This document shows, in pieces, positions 9,355 to 16,983 of a stretch of DNA of 64,000 bases. The notes below the pieces were generated by a model. It was given only the letters and a program-made list of their open reading frames with translations, ran no database searches and was not told where the DNA came from. Source of the DNA: Pseudoalteromonas luteoviolacea (GTDB lineage Bacteria; Pseudomonadota; Gammaproteobacteria; Enterobacterales; Alteromonadaceae); the NCBI RefSeq assembly GCF_001750165.1, contig NZ_CP015411.1, positions 1,330,001 to 1,394,000 of the forward strand, written 5' to 3'. How positions within the stretch are numbered: position 1 is the first letter of the stretch; the number at the start of each line of letters is the position of its first letter. Made by a program: the position numbers and the translations under genes.

Positions 9355-9737
9355 GCTTTTTCTTGCTTTTCAATGGAAGTGACATTTGAGAGGTCAGTTT
9401 TATGCGTGAGCTGGCCCTCAATATGCGCCCCTGCTTCGATACTCAATGTATCGTGAATGATATCACCATGCACTTTGGCTGAAGGCTCTAAACGAACTTG
9501 TTGAGCTGAGATACAGCCATTCACTGTGCCTTTTACATGGACTTGTGTCGCCTTGATATTGCCTTCTATGGTCCCTTGCTCACCAATGACCAAGTGTTCT
9601 ACTTCGAGATTGCCAGACACAATGCCATCAATTTGTATTTCGCCATCACAGTGAATATCACCGATGACTTTGGTGTTTGGGGAGATCATGGCAACGTAGA
9701 GCGCTGAGGATTTGTTATTTTTTAATTTATTGAACAC
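9351..9737 (-). CDS. Bactofilin (polymer-forming cytoskeletal protein)
   Basis: A 128-residue bactofilin. These proteins form nucleotide-free filaments on the inner membrane and often recruit cell-wall enzymes. The core from about residue 18 is a run of short beta-helix turns (TKVIGDIHCDGEIQIDG, GNLEV, GTIEGNIKA, GTVNGCISA, AKVHGDI, AHIEGQL), followed by a short polar tail. I chose the GTG at 9737, giving MFNKLKNN, the usual bactofilin opening; a TTG at 9755 would add six residues. The reading frame overlaps the 3' end of the M23 peptidase gene, so translation is coupled and the two products very likely act together. Confidence 0.92.
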   Translation of the reverse strand: MFNKLKNNKSSALYVAMISPNTKVIGDIHCDGEIQIDGIVSGNLEVEHLVIGEQGTIEGNIKATQVHVKGTVNGCISAQQVRLEPSAKVHGDIIHDTLSIEAGAHIEGQLTHKTDLSNVTSIEKQEKA

Positions 9738-10842
9738 GTTCGAGTACTCTTGCAAGTTTAACAGGGTTAATATGCTTTTTATCCTGTAATACTTCGTAGT
9801 GCAAGTGTGTACTGGTACTTCTCCCTGTGCTACCCATTAGTGCAATGACATCAGATTGCTTAACTTTTTGACCTTTTTTAACTTTAATTGTGTGTAAATG
9901 TCCGTAACGGGTCGTGATCCCATTGGCATGTTGAATTTCAACAAATTTGCCATAACCACCATACTTACCAGCTCTGACCACTTTACCATCTGCGGGGGCG
10001 ATGATTTCTGTTTTGTGCCATCCAGCTAAGTCGACGCCTTTGTGGTAAGCACGGCGACCGTTAATTGGGTCTTTTCGATAACCAAAAGTACTGGAAATAT
10101 AATATTTATCTTCTCTTACTGGCATACTGGCAGGTAGTTTTTGGACCAAACTCTCAAGCTGGTTTAACTGCACTGAACTATCTATGGCGTTGAGGTAAGC
10201 TTTTGGCAAGTTGTCGCTTTGGACTTGGTGATATGGACCACCTTGAGCGTTGTTGGTGGAGTTTGCTTCGATACCAGCTTCTTGCATACTGGCAAGCAAT
10301 ATCTCGTTTCTTCTGGTAATTAAATTGTGTAACTGCATCAGAAGCTTGCCCTGAGCATCGTTTAGCTCAGTTGCATGATGATGAAACGACTCAGAATGCG
10401 TTTCATGTAGGTCTGTCGCTTCTGTATGTTCTGCTTTATTTTCAAGTATTTCAGAAGACGTGGAATCGTTCGCTTTAATGTCACCTTCAGTGATGGTATT
10501 CGGTAAAGACGCCATCAATTCGTTTAATACTGCGTGCTGCGCATCAAGCTGTGCAATACGTGTTTGTTGCTGAGCAAGTTGTGCTTCAAGTGCTGCTTGT
10601 TTACTTAGAAATTCAGATTCTTTTTTCGAGACTTCTTTCGAGATTTCGAGCAGATGTGTTTTTTGTGAGAAATATTCTGAGGTTGTATAGCTCAGCCAAG
10701 TGAAAGTCGTGATTAAACACAATACACAGGCGATTTGAACCCAAGCAGGCACAGTCAACAAGCTAACTTCGCCATTTTGACGTAGCATAACTTGTTTGGG
10801 TTGAAATAGCTTTAAAACTAGGCTTTTGATAACGCTTAACAT
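9727..10842 (-). CDS. Membrane-anchored M23 peptidoglycan endopeptidase
   Basis: A 371-residue type II membrane protein. It has one membrane helix (about 33-51), a coiled coil rich in Gln/Ala/Leu (about 60-112), a His/Glu-rich linker (130-160) and a C-terminal LytM/M23 domain (about 248-365). Zinc ligands His267, Asp271 (HKGVD) and His348 (HLHYE), with His315 in GHLH, are all present, so it should be an active endopeptidase rather than an EnvC-like activator. The direct overlap with bactofilin matches the known bactofilin-M23 partnerships in Helicobacter and Caulobacter relatives, where the filament localises the hydrolase to shape the cell. Confidence 0.93.
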   Translation of the reverse strand: MLSVIKSLVLKLFQPKQVMLRQNGEVSLLTVPAWVQIACVLCLITTFTWLSYTTSEYFSQKTHLLEISKEVSKKESEFLSKQAALEAQLAQQQTRIAQLDAQHAVLNELMASLPNTITEGDIKANDSTSSEILENKAEHTEATDLHETHSESFHHHATELNDAQGKLLMQLHNLITRRNEILLASMQEAGIEANSTNNAQGGPYHQVQSDNLPKAYLNAIDSSVQLNQLESLVQKLPASMPVREDKYYISSTFGYRKDPINGRRAYHKGVDLAGWHKTEIIAPADGKVVRAGKYGGYGKFVEIQHANGITTRYGHLHTIKVKKGQKVKQSDVIALMGSTGRSTSTHLHYEVLQDKKHINPVKLARVLERVQ

Positions 10843-10908
10843 AACACTTTAAAAATTAGATAACGCCTAACTCTAACAATTTTTATACAAAAATCCAGTA
10901 TAAAAGCA

Positions 10909-10938
10909 TAAAAAAAAGGCGTGTTTATGCACGCCTTT
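10909..10938 (-). terminator. Intrinsic terminator after fumarylacetoacetase
   Basis: A 9-bp perfect stem (AAAGGCGTG / CACGCCTTT) with a 6-nt loop. On the minus strand it is followed by a run of at least seven T residues. Confidence 0.88.
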
Positions 10939-10964
10939 GATTTGAATGAAATTATTTTATTCAA

Positions 10965-12278
10965 TTATTTTGCAGGAAGCACAGTGCCTTCTACACAACC
11001 AAAGCCGATACGGTTAAAGCCATCAGCTTCACACCAACCACGCATGATCACTTTGTCACCATCTTCAAGGAACTTACGCTCTTCACCGTTGCTTAGTGTT
11101 ATCGATTCTTTACCACCGCGAGAAAGTTCTAGAAGTGAACCTGCTTCTTCGTGCTCAGGGCCAGATTGTGTGCCAGAGCCTAACATGTCCCCTGGTAAGA
11201 AGTTACAACCGTTGACTGTATGGTGAGTTACCATTTGTGCAACCGTCCAGTAGCTGTGCTTGAAGCTTGACTCAGATACTTTGCTCGGTGCGACTTTGTC
11301 GCTGCGCATCTTGTCAGTTTCGATAAGTACATCCATTTGAATATCAAATGAACCTGCTTCACGGTTTTGTGCGGACTCTAGGTAGCTCATTGGCTGAGGG
11401 TCGTTTTCATCACGGTGCCACGCAGTACGGTAAGGCGCAAGCGCTTCTGTAGTTACAATCCAAGGTGACACTGTAGATGCAAAGTTTTTCGCAAGGAATG
11501 GACCTAGAGGCTGATATTCCCATGCTTGTAGGTCACGTGCTGACCAGTCATTGAATAAACAGAAACCAAATACATGGTCTTCTGCATCTTCAATTGTAAT
11601 CGCTTCACCTAATTCATTGCCTTTACCAAGGTAAATACCGAGTTCTAACTCGTAGTCTAGGCGCTTACACGGGCCAAATGATGGTGCGTCTGCATCTGGT
11701 GCCTTAGTTTGCCCTTTAGGGCGCGGGAAAGTCTGACCTGATACATCAATTGATGAAGCACGGCCATGGTAACCGATTGGTACCCATTTGTAGTTAGGCA
11801 GCAATGGGTTATCAGGGCGGAACAAGCTACCTACAGCAGTTGCGTGATAGATTGATGTGTAGAAATCAGTGTAGTCGCCGATATGACAAGGTAGTGCATA
11901 TTCAACGTCATCTTGTGCTATAAGGGCGCTCTCAAGGACACTTTGGTGCTCAGAGCCTTCGCGTAATGCACGAGAAAGTGCTAAACGTAAGCCTGACCAA
12001 TGTGCTTTACCTAAACCCATGAATTCGTTTAGTGCTTGTGCATTTGCCGCTTCAGCCGCTTCTTGCGCTACACCGTCAAAGATATTTGCAGTTGCTACGA
12101 CTGCTAGATCTAGTACCTGATCACCAATAGCTACGCCGCCACGGAACTCTTCGTTGCTGTCTTTGCGACGAAATGAAGCAAATGGTAAGTTTTGAATTGG
12201 GAAATCGTTACCTGCTTGGTTTGCACTTGCAACCCAGCTTTTTAAATTAATATCGTGTGTTTCATTGATAAAAGACAT
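10965..12278 (-). CDS. fahA: Fumarylacetoacetase
   Basis: A 437-residue enzyme for the last step of tyrosine/homogentisate breakdown, hydrolysing fumarylacetoacetate to fumarate and acetoacetate. By motif equivalence with mouse FAH the metal ligands are Asp138 (DYTDFY), Glu210 and Glu212 (LDYELELG) and Asp244 (FNDWSARD), with catalytic His145 (YHATAVG). An N-terminal SH3-like domain occupies about 1-125. It lies 134 bp downstream of hpd in the same orientation, separated by a hairpin. Homogentisate dioxygenase and maleylacetoacetate isomerase are not in the window. Confidence 0.96.
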   Translation of the reverse strand: MSFINETHDINLKSWVASANQAGNDFPIQNLPFASFRRKDSNEEFRGGVAIGDQVLDLAVVATANIFDGVAQEAAEAANAQALNEFMGLGKAHWSGLRLALSRALREGSEHQSVLESALIAQDDVEYALPCHIGDYTDFYTSIYHATAVGSLFRPDNPLLPNYKWVPIGYHGRASSIDVSGQTFPRPKGQTKAPDADAPSFGPCKRLDYELELGIYLGKGNELGEAITIEDAEDHVFGFCLFNDWSARDLQAWEYQPLGPFLAKNFASTVSPWIVTTEALAPYRTAWHRDENDPQPMSYLESAQNREAGSFDIQMDVLIETDKMRSDKVAPSKVSESSFKHSYWTVAQMVTHHTVNGCNFLPGDMLGSGTQSGPEHEEAGSLLELSRGGKESITLSNGEERKFLEDGDKVIMRGWCEADGFNRIGFGCVEGTVLPAK

Positions 12279-12361
12279 GGTCTTTCCTTTTTTCTACAAG
12301 CTGCATATGACTATGCATTTTTATTTGTGCTTTCGCCAGAATATGGCCAAGTTTAAATAGC

Positions 12362-12388
12362 AAAAGCAGCTTAGAAAAGCTGCTTTTT
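12362..12388 (-). terminator. Hairpin between hpd and fahA
   Basis: A perfect 10-bp stem (AAAGCAGCTT / AAGCTGCTTT) with a 4-nt loop. T-runs are short on both strands, so it may act as a partial terminator or processing site between the two catabolic genes. Confidence 0.6.
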
Positions 12389-12411
12389 AATTTGTCTTAA
12401 CTGGTAAGTGA

Positions 12412-13458
12412 TTAAATCACACCACGACGCTCTTGGTCACGTTCAATTGACTCAAATAGAGCCTGGAAGTTACCTTCACCGAACCCACCGTCATCAACAC
12501 GTTGGATCATCTCGATGAAGATAGGACCGAATAGGTTCTTCGTGAAGATTTGAAGTAAGTAGCAGTTTTCGCTCTGGCTATCTACTAGGATCTGGTGCTC
12601 TTTGATTTTTTGCTTATCTTCAGCAACCCAAGGAACACGGTCGAAAATTGTATCGTAGTAGTGGTCAACAATATCTAACGTTGCGATGTTTGTTTTGTCT
12701 AGCTTATCTAGAGAGCCAACAAGGTCGTTTGTTAAGAACGCAAGATGCTGTACGCCCGGACCATTGTACTCATCTAGGTACTCATCGATCTGGTTGTTGT
12801 TGTCATCTTTACCTTCATTGATTGGAATCGAGAAAGTGCCACAAGGTGATTTAAGTGCGTAAGAAAGTAGTGCAGTCTTTTGACCTTTGATGTCGAAGTA
12901 ACGCACTTCTTCAAAGCCAAATACGCCTTTATAGAAGTTTGCCCATGTTTCCATTGTGCCTTTGTAAACATTGTTAGTTAGGTGGTCAATGCGAATGAAA
13001 CCTTTGTCTTCAACAATGTTTTGCTCAGCTAAATCTTCAAAATCATTTTCAAAGATAGAGCCTTTATCACCGAATACATCGATGAAGTAAATTAGGCTGT
13101 CACCAATACCGTAAATTGCAGGGTATGGTAGATCTTTGTTTGCAGAATCAGTCGCAGGTTTTGCACCACGCTCTACAGCAATGTCAAACGCTTTTTGTGC
13201 GTCTTCTACACGCCAGCCCATTGAACAAATAGCTGGACCATGTGACTTAGCAAACTCAGCAGAGAAACCGTCACGCTCGTTGTTTAATAGGAAATGGATC
13301 TCATTCTGGTTGTAATGAACGATATCTTTGCCTTTAAACTTTTTAAGTTTTGAGAAACCAAAATCAGCAAAGATTTTGTCCATGTAATCTGCATCTGGGG
13401 TTGCGTATTCAGTAAATTCGATACCTACAAGGCCAAGAGGATTATTTACTTCACTCAT
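12412..13458 (-). CDS. hpd: 4-hydroxyphenylpyruvate dioxygenase
   Basis: A 348-residue Fe(II) enzyme that converts 4-hydroxyphenylpyruvate to homogentisate in tyrosine catabolism. It has two vicinal-oxygen-chelate halves. The iron ligands His159 (RIDHLTNNV), His238 (GVQHLAF) and Glu316 (FIEMIQR) are present in the C-terminal half. Of two near-adjacent ATG codons, the second is preferred because AGGAG lies about 7 bp before it, while it nearly abuts the first. Two TyrR-box-like sites lie upstream, and tyrR itself is 22 kb away in the window. Confidence 0.97.
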   Translation of the reverse strand: MSEVNNPLGLVGIEFTEYATPDADYMDKIFADFGFSKLKKFKGKDIVHYNQNEIHFLLNNERDGFSAEFAKSHGPAICSMGWRVEDAQKAFDIAVERGAKPATDSANKDLPYPAIYGIGDSLIYFIDVFGDKGSIFENDFEDLAEQNIVEDKGFIRIDHLTNNVYKGTMETWANFYKGVFGFEEVRYFDIKGQKTALLSYALKSPCGTFSIPINEGKDDNNNQIDEYLDEYNGPGVQHLAFLTNDLVGSLDKLDKTNIATLDIVDHYYDTIFDRVPWVAEDKQKIKEHQILVDSQSENCYLLQIFTKNLFGPIFIEMIQRVDDGGFGEGNFQALFESIERDQERRGVI

Positions 13459-13804
13459 TGTCATTCTCCTGCATTAAGCACTGGATTGCTTGTTGTAATT
13501 TATGCAGTGGATGATTAATCAAAATGACCTAAAGTGAAAGGTTTCTGCTTCAATTCCCTCATGACTGTTTTGTAAATTTGATTGCACGTTTGGTGCGGTT
13601 TTAAGACAAAATGGCAATAGACAATTTTTTTAGATTGAAAAGCGGTTATTAAACTGAAAACTAGGTCATTAATTTATATTCTTTAGATTGAAAAATAAAT
13701 TTAAAATTTTGATTTAAAAGTGTTTTTTGTTTTTTGTTTTGATTGTTCAAGAAGTCTACAGTAATGTGCGCAATGTGAACCGCTTGGGTAAAAAGCAGGT
13801 ATGC

Positions 13805-13822
13805 TGTAAATTAATATATACA
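13805..13822. promoter_or_regulatory. TyrR-box-like operator upstream of hpd
   Basis: TGTAAA-N6-TATACA matches the established TyrR consensus TGTAAA-N6-TTTACA at 11 of 12 defined bases. It is about 347 bp before hpd, so it would be an upstream activation-type site if used. TyrR is encoded in this window. Confidence 0.5.
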
Positions 13823-13839
13823 TTTTAAGGTTGCGACAT

Positions 13840-13870
13840 GAAAAAAGCCGCACTGAAAAGTGCGGCTTTT
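13840..13870 (-). terminator. Intrinsic terminator after the peptide transporter
   Basis: A perfect 12-bp stem (AAAAGCCGCACT / AGTGCGGCTTTT) with a GAAA/TTTC tetraloop and six T residues on the minus strand. Confidence 0.92.
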
Positions 13871-13890
13871 CCGTAAATTTTATTTATGCG

Positions 13891-15327
13891 TTATTGTCTT
13901 TCGCCAGTCACTTCGAGCTCTTTTTCAAGATAGTGTGCTTGCGTGTGGGGTTCATTGTCGCCTTCTGCACCATGCATCCAGTCAACTAGCTTGTTACTGA
14001 GTAAGTACATGGCCAGTGCAGAAAGAAGTGCTGTTGCGCCTAAACCAATAAAGATACCCATAGCGTTGCCCATTGCTTCTTGGCCTTCACCAATAAACGA
14101 ACCGACAAAGCCTGCGATTTTGTTTGCGACTGCTGTACATAGGAACCAAATACCCATAAGCAATGATGCAAGTCGCAGTGGAGCAAGCTTGCTCACCATG
14201 GATAGACCGATTGGAGACAAACATAATTCACCCAGGGTATGGAATAAATAAAAAAGTACCAACCACATCATGCTGATCTGCAGTGTACCACCATGTGCTG
14301 CGCCTTCAGTCATTAATGCAAACATCATAGTTAAAAAGCCAAGCGCTAAGAAGACTAAGCCAATGGCAAATTTGACTGGGGAATTAGGTTCACGTTTGTC
14401 CAATTTCAACCAAATCATGGCGACAATGGGGGCAAAAATAATAATGAATATTGAATTTAAAGATTGGAACCAAGATGCTGGGATTTCAAAACCCATCAGC
14501 ATTCGATCAGTGTAGTCATTTGCAAATAGGTTCATGAGTCCACCGGCTTGCTCAAAGCCCATCCAAAAAATAATACTAAATACAGACATCGTAAAAATGA
14601 CGCGAATACGGTCTTTTTCAACTTGAGTTAACGGCTCTTTCTTGCCTGATTCTGATTGTTGCTGTGATAGTTTTGCGGATGGAATAACACCAATATCGCC
14701 TAAGTACTTTTTGCTCAATAACATTTGCATAATAACAGAGATCACCATGCCGATGCCCGCAGCTACAAAACCTGCTTGCCAGTTGATTTCGGAGGCGACA
14801 TAGCCGGCGACAAGCGGGCCTAATGCGCCACCTAAGTTAATCCCCATATAGAAGATAGTAAATGCGCCGTCACGACGCTTGTCACCGTCCTCATATAAGT
14901 CGCCGACCATGGTCGAAATGTTTGGTTTGAATAAACCATTACCGATACAAAGTAGCGTTAGACCAACGTAAAAGACATTTTCTTCTTGGCCGGCTATGAC
15001 ACTGTGTGGGATACCCATAATGAAATGGCCTGCGGCCATTAAAATACCACCAATAATGATGGCTTTGCGCTGTCCTAGTACGTTATCTGCTAGCCAGCCA
15101 CCAAATAAGGGGGTTAGGTATACGGCCATGGTAAAGGTACCGTACAAGCTAAGTGCGTCGGCATTGGTCCAGCCAAAACCGCCATTTTGCACCTGAGCTA
15201 CTAGATAAAGTACTAAAATTGCACGCATCCCGTAGTAGCCGAATCGCTCCCACATTTCCGTGCCGAATAGTAAGAATAGGCCTTTAGGGTGACCTAAAAA
15301 CTCACCTCGATTAGGTATTGAATTCAT
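13891..15327 (-). CDS. POT-family proton-dependent oligopeptide transporter
   Basis: A 478-residue inner-membrane proton:di/tripeptide symporter (PTR2/DtpA-like) with about 14 hydrophobic helices. The proton-coupling ExxER motif is in EMWERFGYYGMRAILVLYL near the N-terminus. The PTR2 signature FTIFYMGINLGGALGPLVAGY and the FxFMxG-type AGFVAAGIGM are also present. The ATG at 15327 has GGAAG about 8 bp before it; the GTG eight codons upstream lacks a ribosome site. It could feed peptide-derived tyrosine to the neighbouring catabolic genes, but it has its own terminator and I see no direct link. Confidence 0.94.
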   Translation of the reverse strand: MNSIPNRGEFLGHPKGLFLLFGTEMWERFGYYGMRAILVLYLVAQVQNGGFGWTNADALSLYGTFTMAVYLTPLFGGWLADNVLGQRKAIIIGGILMAAGHFIMGIPHSVIAGQEENVFYVGLTLLCIGNGLFKPNISTMVGDLYEDGDKRRDGAFTIFYMGINLGGALGPLVAGYVASEINWQAGFVAAGIGMVISVIMQMLLSKKYLGDIGVIPSAKLSQQQSESGKKEPLTQVEKDRIRVIFTMSVFSIIFWMGFEQAGGLMNLFANDYTDRMLMGFEIPASWFQSLNSIFIIIFAPIVAMIWLKLDKREPNSPVKFAIGLVFLALGFLTMMFALMTEGAAHGGTLQISMMWLVLFYLFHTLGELCLSPIGLSMVSKLAPLRLASLLMGIWFLCTAVANKIAGFVGSFIGEGQEAMGNAMGIFIGLGATALLSALAMYLLSNKLVDWMHGAEGDNEPHTQAHYLEKELEVTGERQ

Positions 15328-15561
15328 ATTAATTACTTCCAGATTTATCACATGTGTGTTGTTTGGCCTTTATTGTCGCGGCAAACTATTTACCCATTTG
15401 AGTGTTAGTTTTCACGCAGCTTTAAATGGGAGGCCAGTTCCCAAAAGTCCTACATGCGAAGTCAGTATTGACTAACTATGCAAGAAAAACGCGTCAGTAT
15501 ACCCAGCACATAGGCGATGGGGAAGCCTTACCAGCTAGGTTTAGACGCTTTGTGGTATAAA

Positions 15562-15590
15562 AAAACCAGCCAAAGGGCTGGTTTTTCAAG
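15562..15590 (-). terminator. Intrinsic terminator after the DUF642-like gene
   Basis: A perfect 11-bp stem (AAAAACCAGCC / GGCTGGTTTTT) with a 4-nt loop and a T-run on the minus strand. Confidence 0.92.
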
Positions 15591-15601
15591 ATTCATAATT
15601 A

Positions 15602-16810
15602 TTAGCGACAGTAATTATCAACAAAGGTGAGGTCACTGATATGTGCTGGACCTTCCATCATTTCAGTCGCCACTGCGGTATTTGGGTTAAGCGAGTAAAT
15701 TTTCGCGTTCTGTCCGATTTGTCGGCCAGATACATATAAAGTGCCCGTCTCGGAAATCGCCAAACCAGAAGCCCAGTTTACGCCATGTTCGCCAATTTTA
15801 GTGAGACTCATATCTGCTGTATCTAGGGTATAGAGTGCTTTACCTGTTAAGACGTATAAGGTGTTGTTATCCGCTGAGTATGCGATATCACCGTGGCTAA
15901 AGTCGTCGCCTGAATATTTCAGCTTGCCTAATACCGTTTTTTCACCTGTCTGTAGGTTATAGTCATACATGTAAGTCTTACTTGTAGCGCGAAGGTGTAT
16001 TCCATCGTCGCTCACTGCTGAACGATAAATAGGCCAAGAGGTCGCATTGGCAACAGCCGTCTCAATATTGCCATCTAAATCAAGTGACCATAATGTAGAA
16101 GCTTTGGTTTGCTTGTCATTTTGTTCCATGAAATACAGCACACCGTCTTTGCTCGCGATATTAGAAGCTGTATGAGAAACGCCTGCAACCTTACTGTAAG
16201 TCATCGTATTTAAATTGAAATTAAAGATGTAACCTTCGCCAGCGTTGCCGTAATTGTTGATGCCAAACAATCCGGTTACGCAATCCGCGGTCACGGATAC
16301 ATTGTCTAATAATGCACCATATGAATCTGACGTGCCGCTACCAGTAAACGCAAGCGTGCTTTGTGAACCATTGGCTGTAACGGTAACTGTGACATGTTGC
16401 CAGCCTTGGCTAGCGCCATTTAGGTTAGCGATAACTTGTCCATCCCAAGTTACAGTTGCTTGATTGGTTTGGTTGTTGTTTTTTACTCGAGGTGAGTAAT
16501 AAAAGCTGACCACATAACGCTTACCTGCTTCGGTCGCAATGTTTTGGTAAGCAGTATAATTACTGGTTGAGTCTAACTCGAGATACTGAGTGCCATCTTG
16601 TGGTGCGATTAAACCTAATCTATCAGTTTGAATTTCAAAACGAGCACCTGTGCGCTCCCAGCCAGAAAGGTTGTCGAAGAGTTTCCATGTCCCTGAAATA
16701 TTTCCTGATTGTTCAAATGAACCATTGGCAATTAAATTATTGTCCGCCAGAGCACTCTGGCTTGCTGTCAATGCAGTAATGAATAATACAGATGACGTGG
16801 ATAGCTTCAT
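15602..16810 (-). CDS. Secreted protein: DUF642/CBM-like domain plus beta-propeller-like repeats
   Basis: A 402-residue exported protein with a signal peptide cleaved near ALA-DN (residue 22). Residues 25-175 look like a DUF642/galactose-binding jelly-roll: NLIANGSFEQ, GWE, YLELDS, YQNIAT, then a long TVTANGSQSTLAFTG strand block and LLDNVSV. Residues 180-400 contain repeated blade-like strands (GVLYFMEQ, TLWSLDLDG, YMYDYNLQTG, NNTLYVLTG, ALYTLDTADMS, KIYSLNPNT), suggestive of a beta-propeller. No catalytic residues are evident; carbohydrate or surface binding is an inference. It is a separate transcription unit downstream of the capsule-like operon. Confidence 0.8.
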   Translation of the reverse strand: MKLSTSSVLFITALTASQSALADNNLIANGSFEQSGNISGTWKLFDNLSGWERTGARFEIQTDRLGLIAPQDGTQYLELDSTSNYTAYQNIATEAGKRYVVSFYYSPRVKNNNQTNQATVTWDGQVIANLNGASQGWQHVTVTVTANGSQSTLAFTGSGTSDSYGALLDNVSVTADCVTGLFGINNYGNAGEGYIFNFNLNTMTYSKVAGVSHTASNIASKDGVLYFMEQNDKQTKASTLWSLDLDGNIETAVANATSWPIYRSAVSDDGIHLRATSKTYMYDYNLQTGEKTVLGKLKYSGDDFSHGDIAYSADNNTLYVLTGKALYTLDTADMSLTKIGEHGVNWASGLAISETGTLYVSGRQIGQNAKIYSLNPNTAVATEMMEGPAHISDLTFVDNYCR

Positions 16811-16983
16811 ATAATACTCCCAACTTGATTACACAACATCCATTGTTAGTAAAATGTTAATTAATTTCGTTTTGTCTAATCTTATTTTCCTAGTTTTGCG
16901 TGTTCAGGTCAATTAAAAAACAAAAAATGACTGGAATTTATTATTCTTAAAATTAAATTTCATATGGAATTAGTTAAAAAGTA

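Larger units (their letters stand above)
13459..13890. other. Intergenic region upstream of hpd
   Basis: About 430 bp, strongly AT-rich between 13610 and 13740. It holds a good TyrR-box-like palindrome (13805-13822), a weak one nearer hpd (13571-13588, perfect TTTACA half on the minus strand but a poor partner), and the terminator of the peptide transporter. I see no small gene. Confidence 0.6.
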
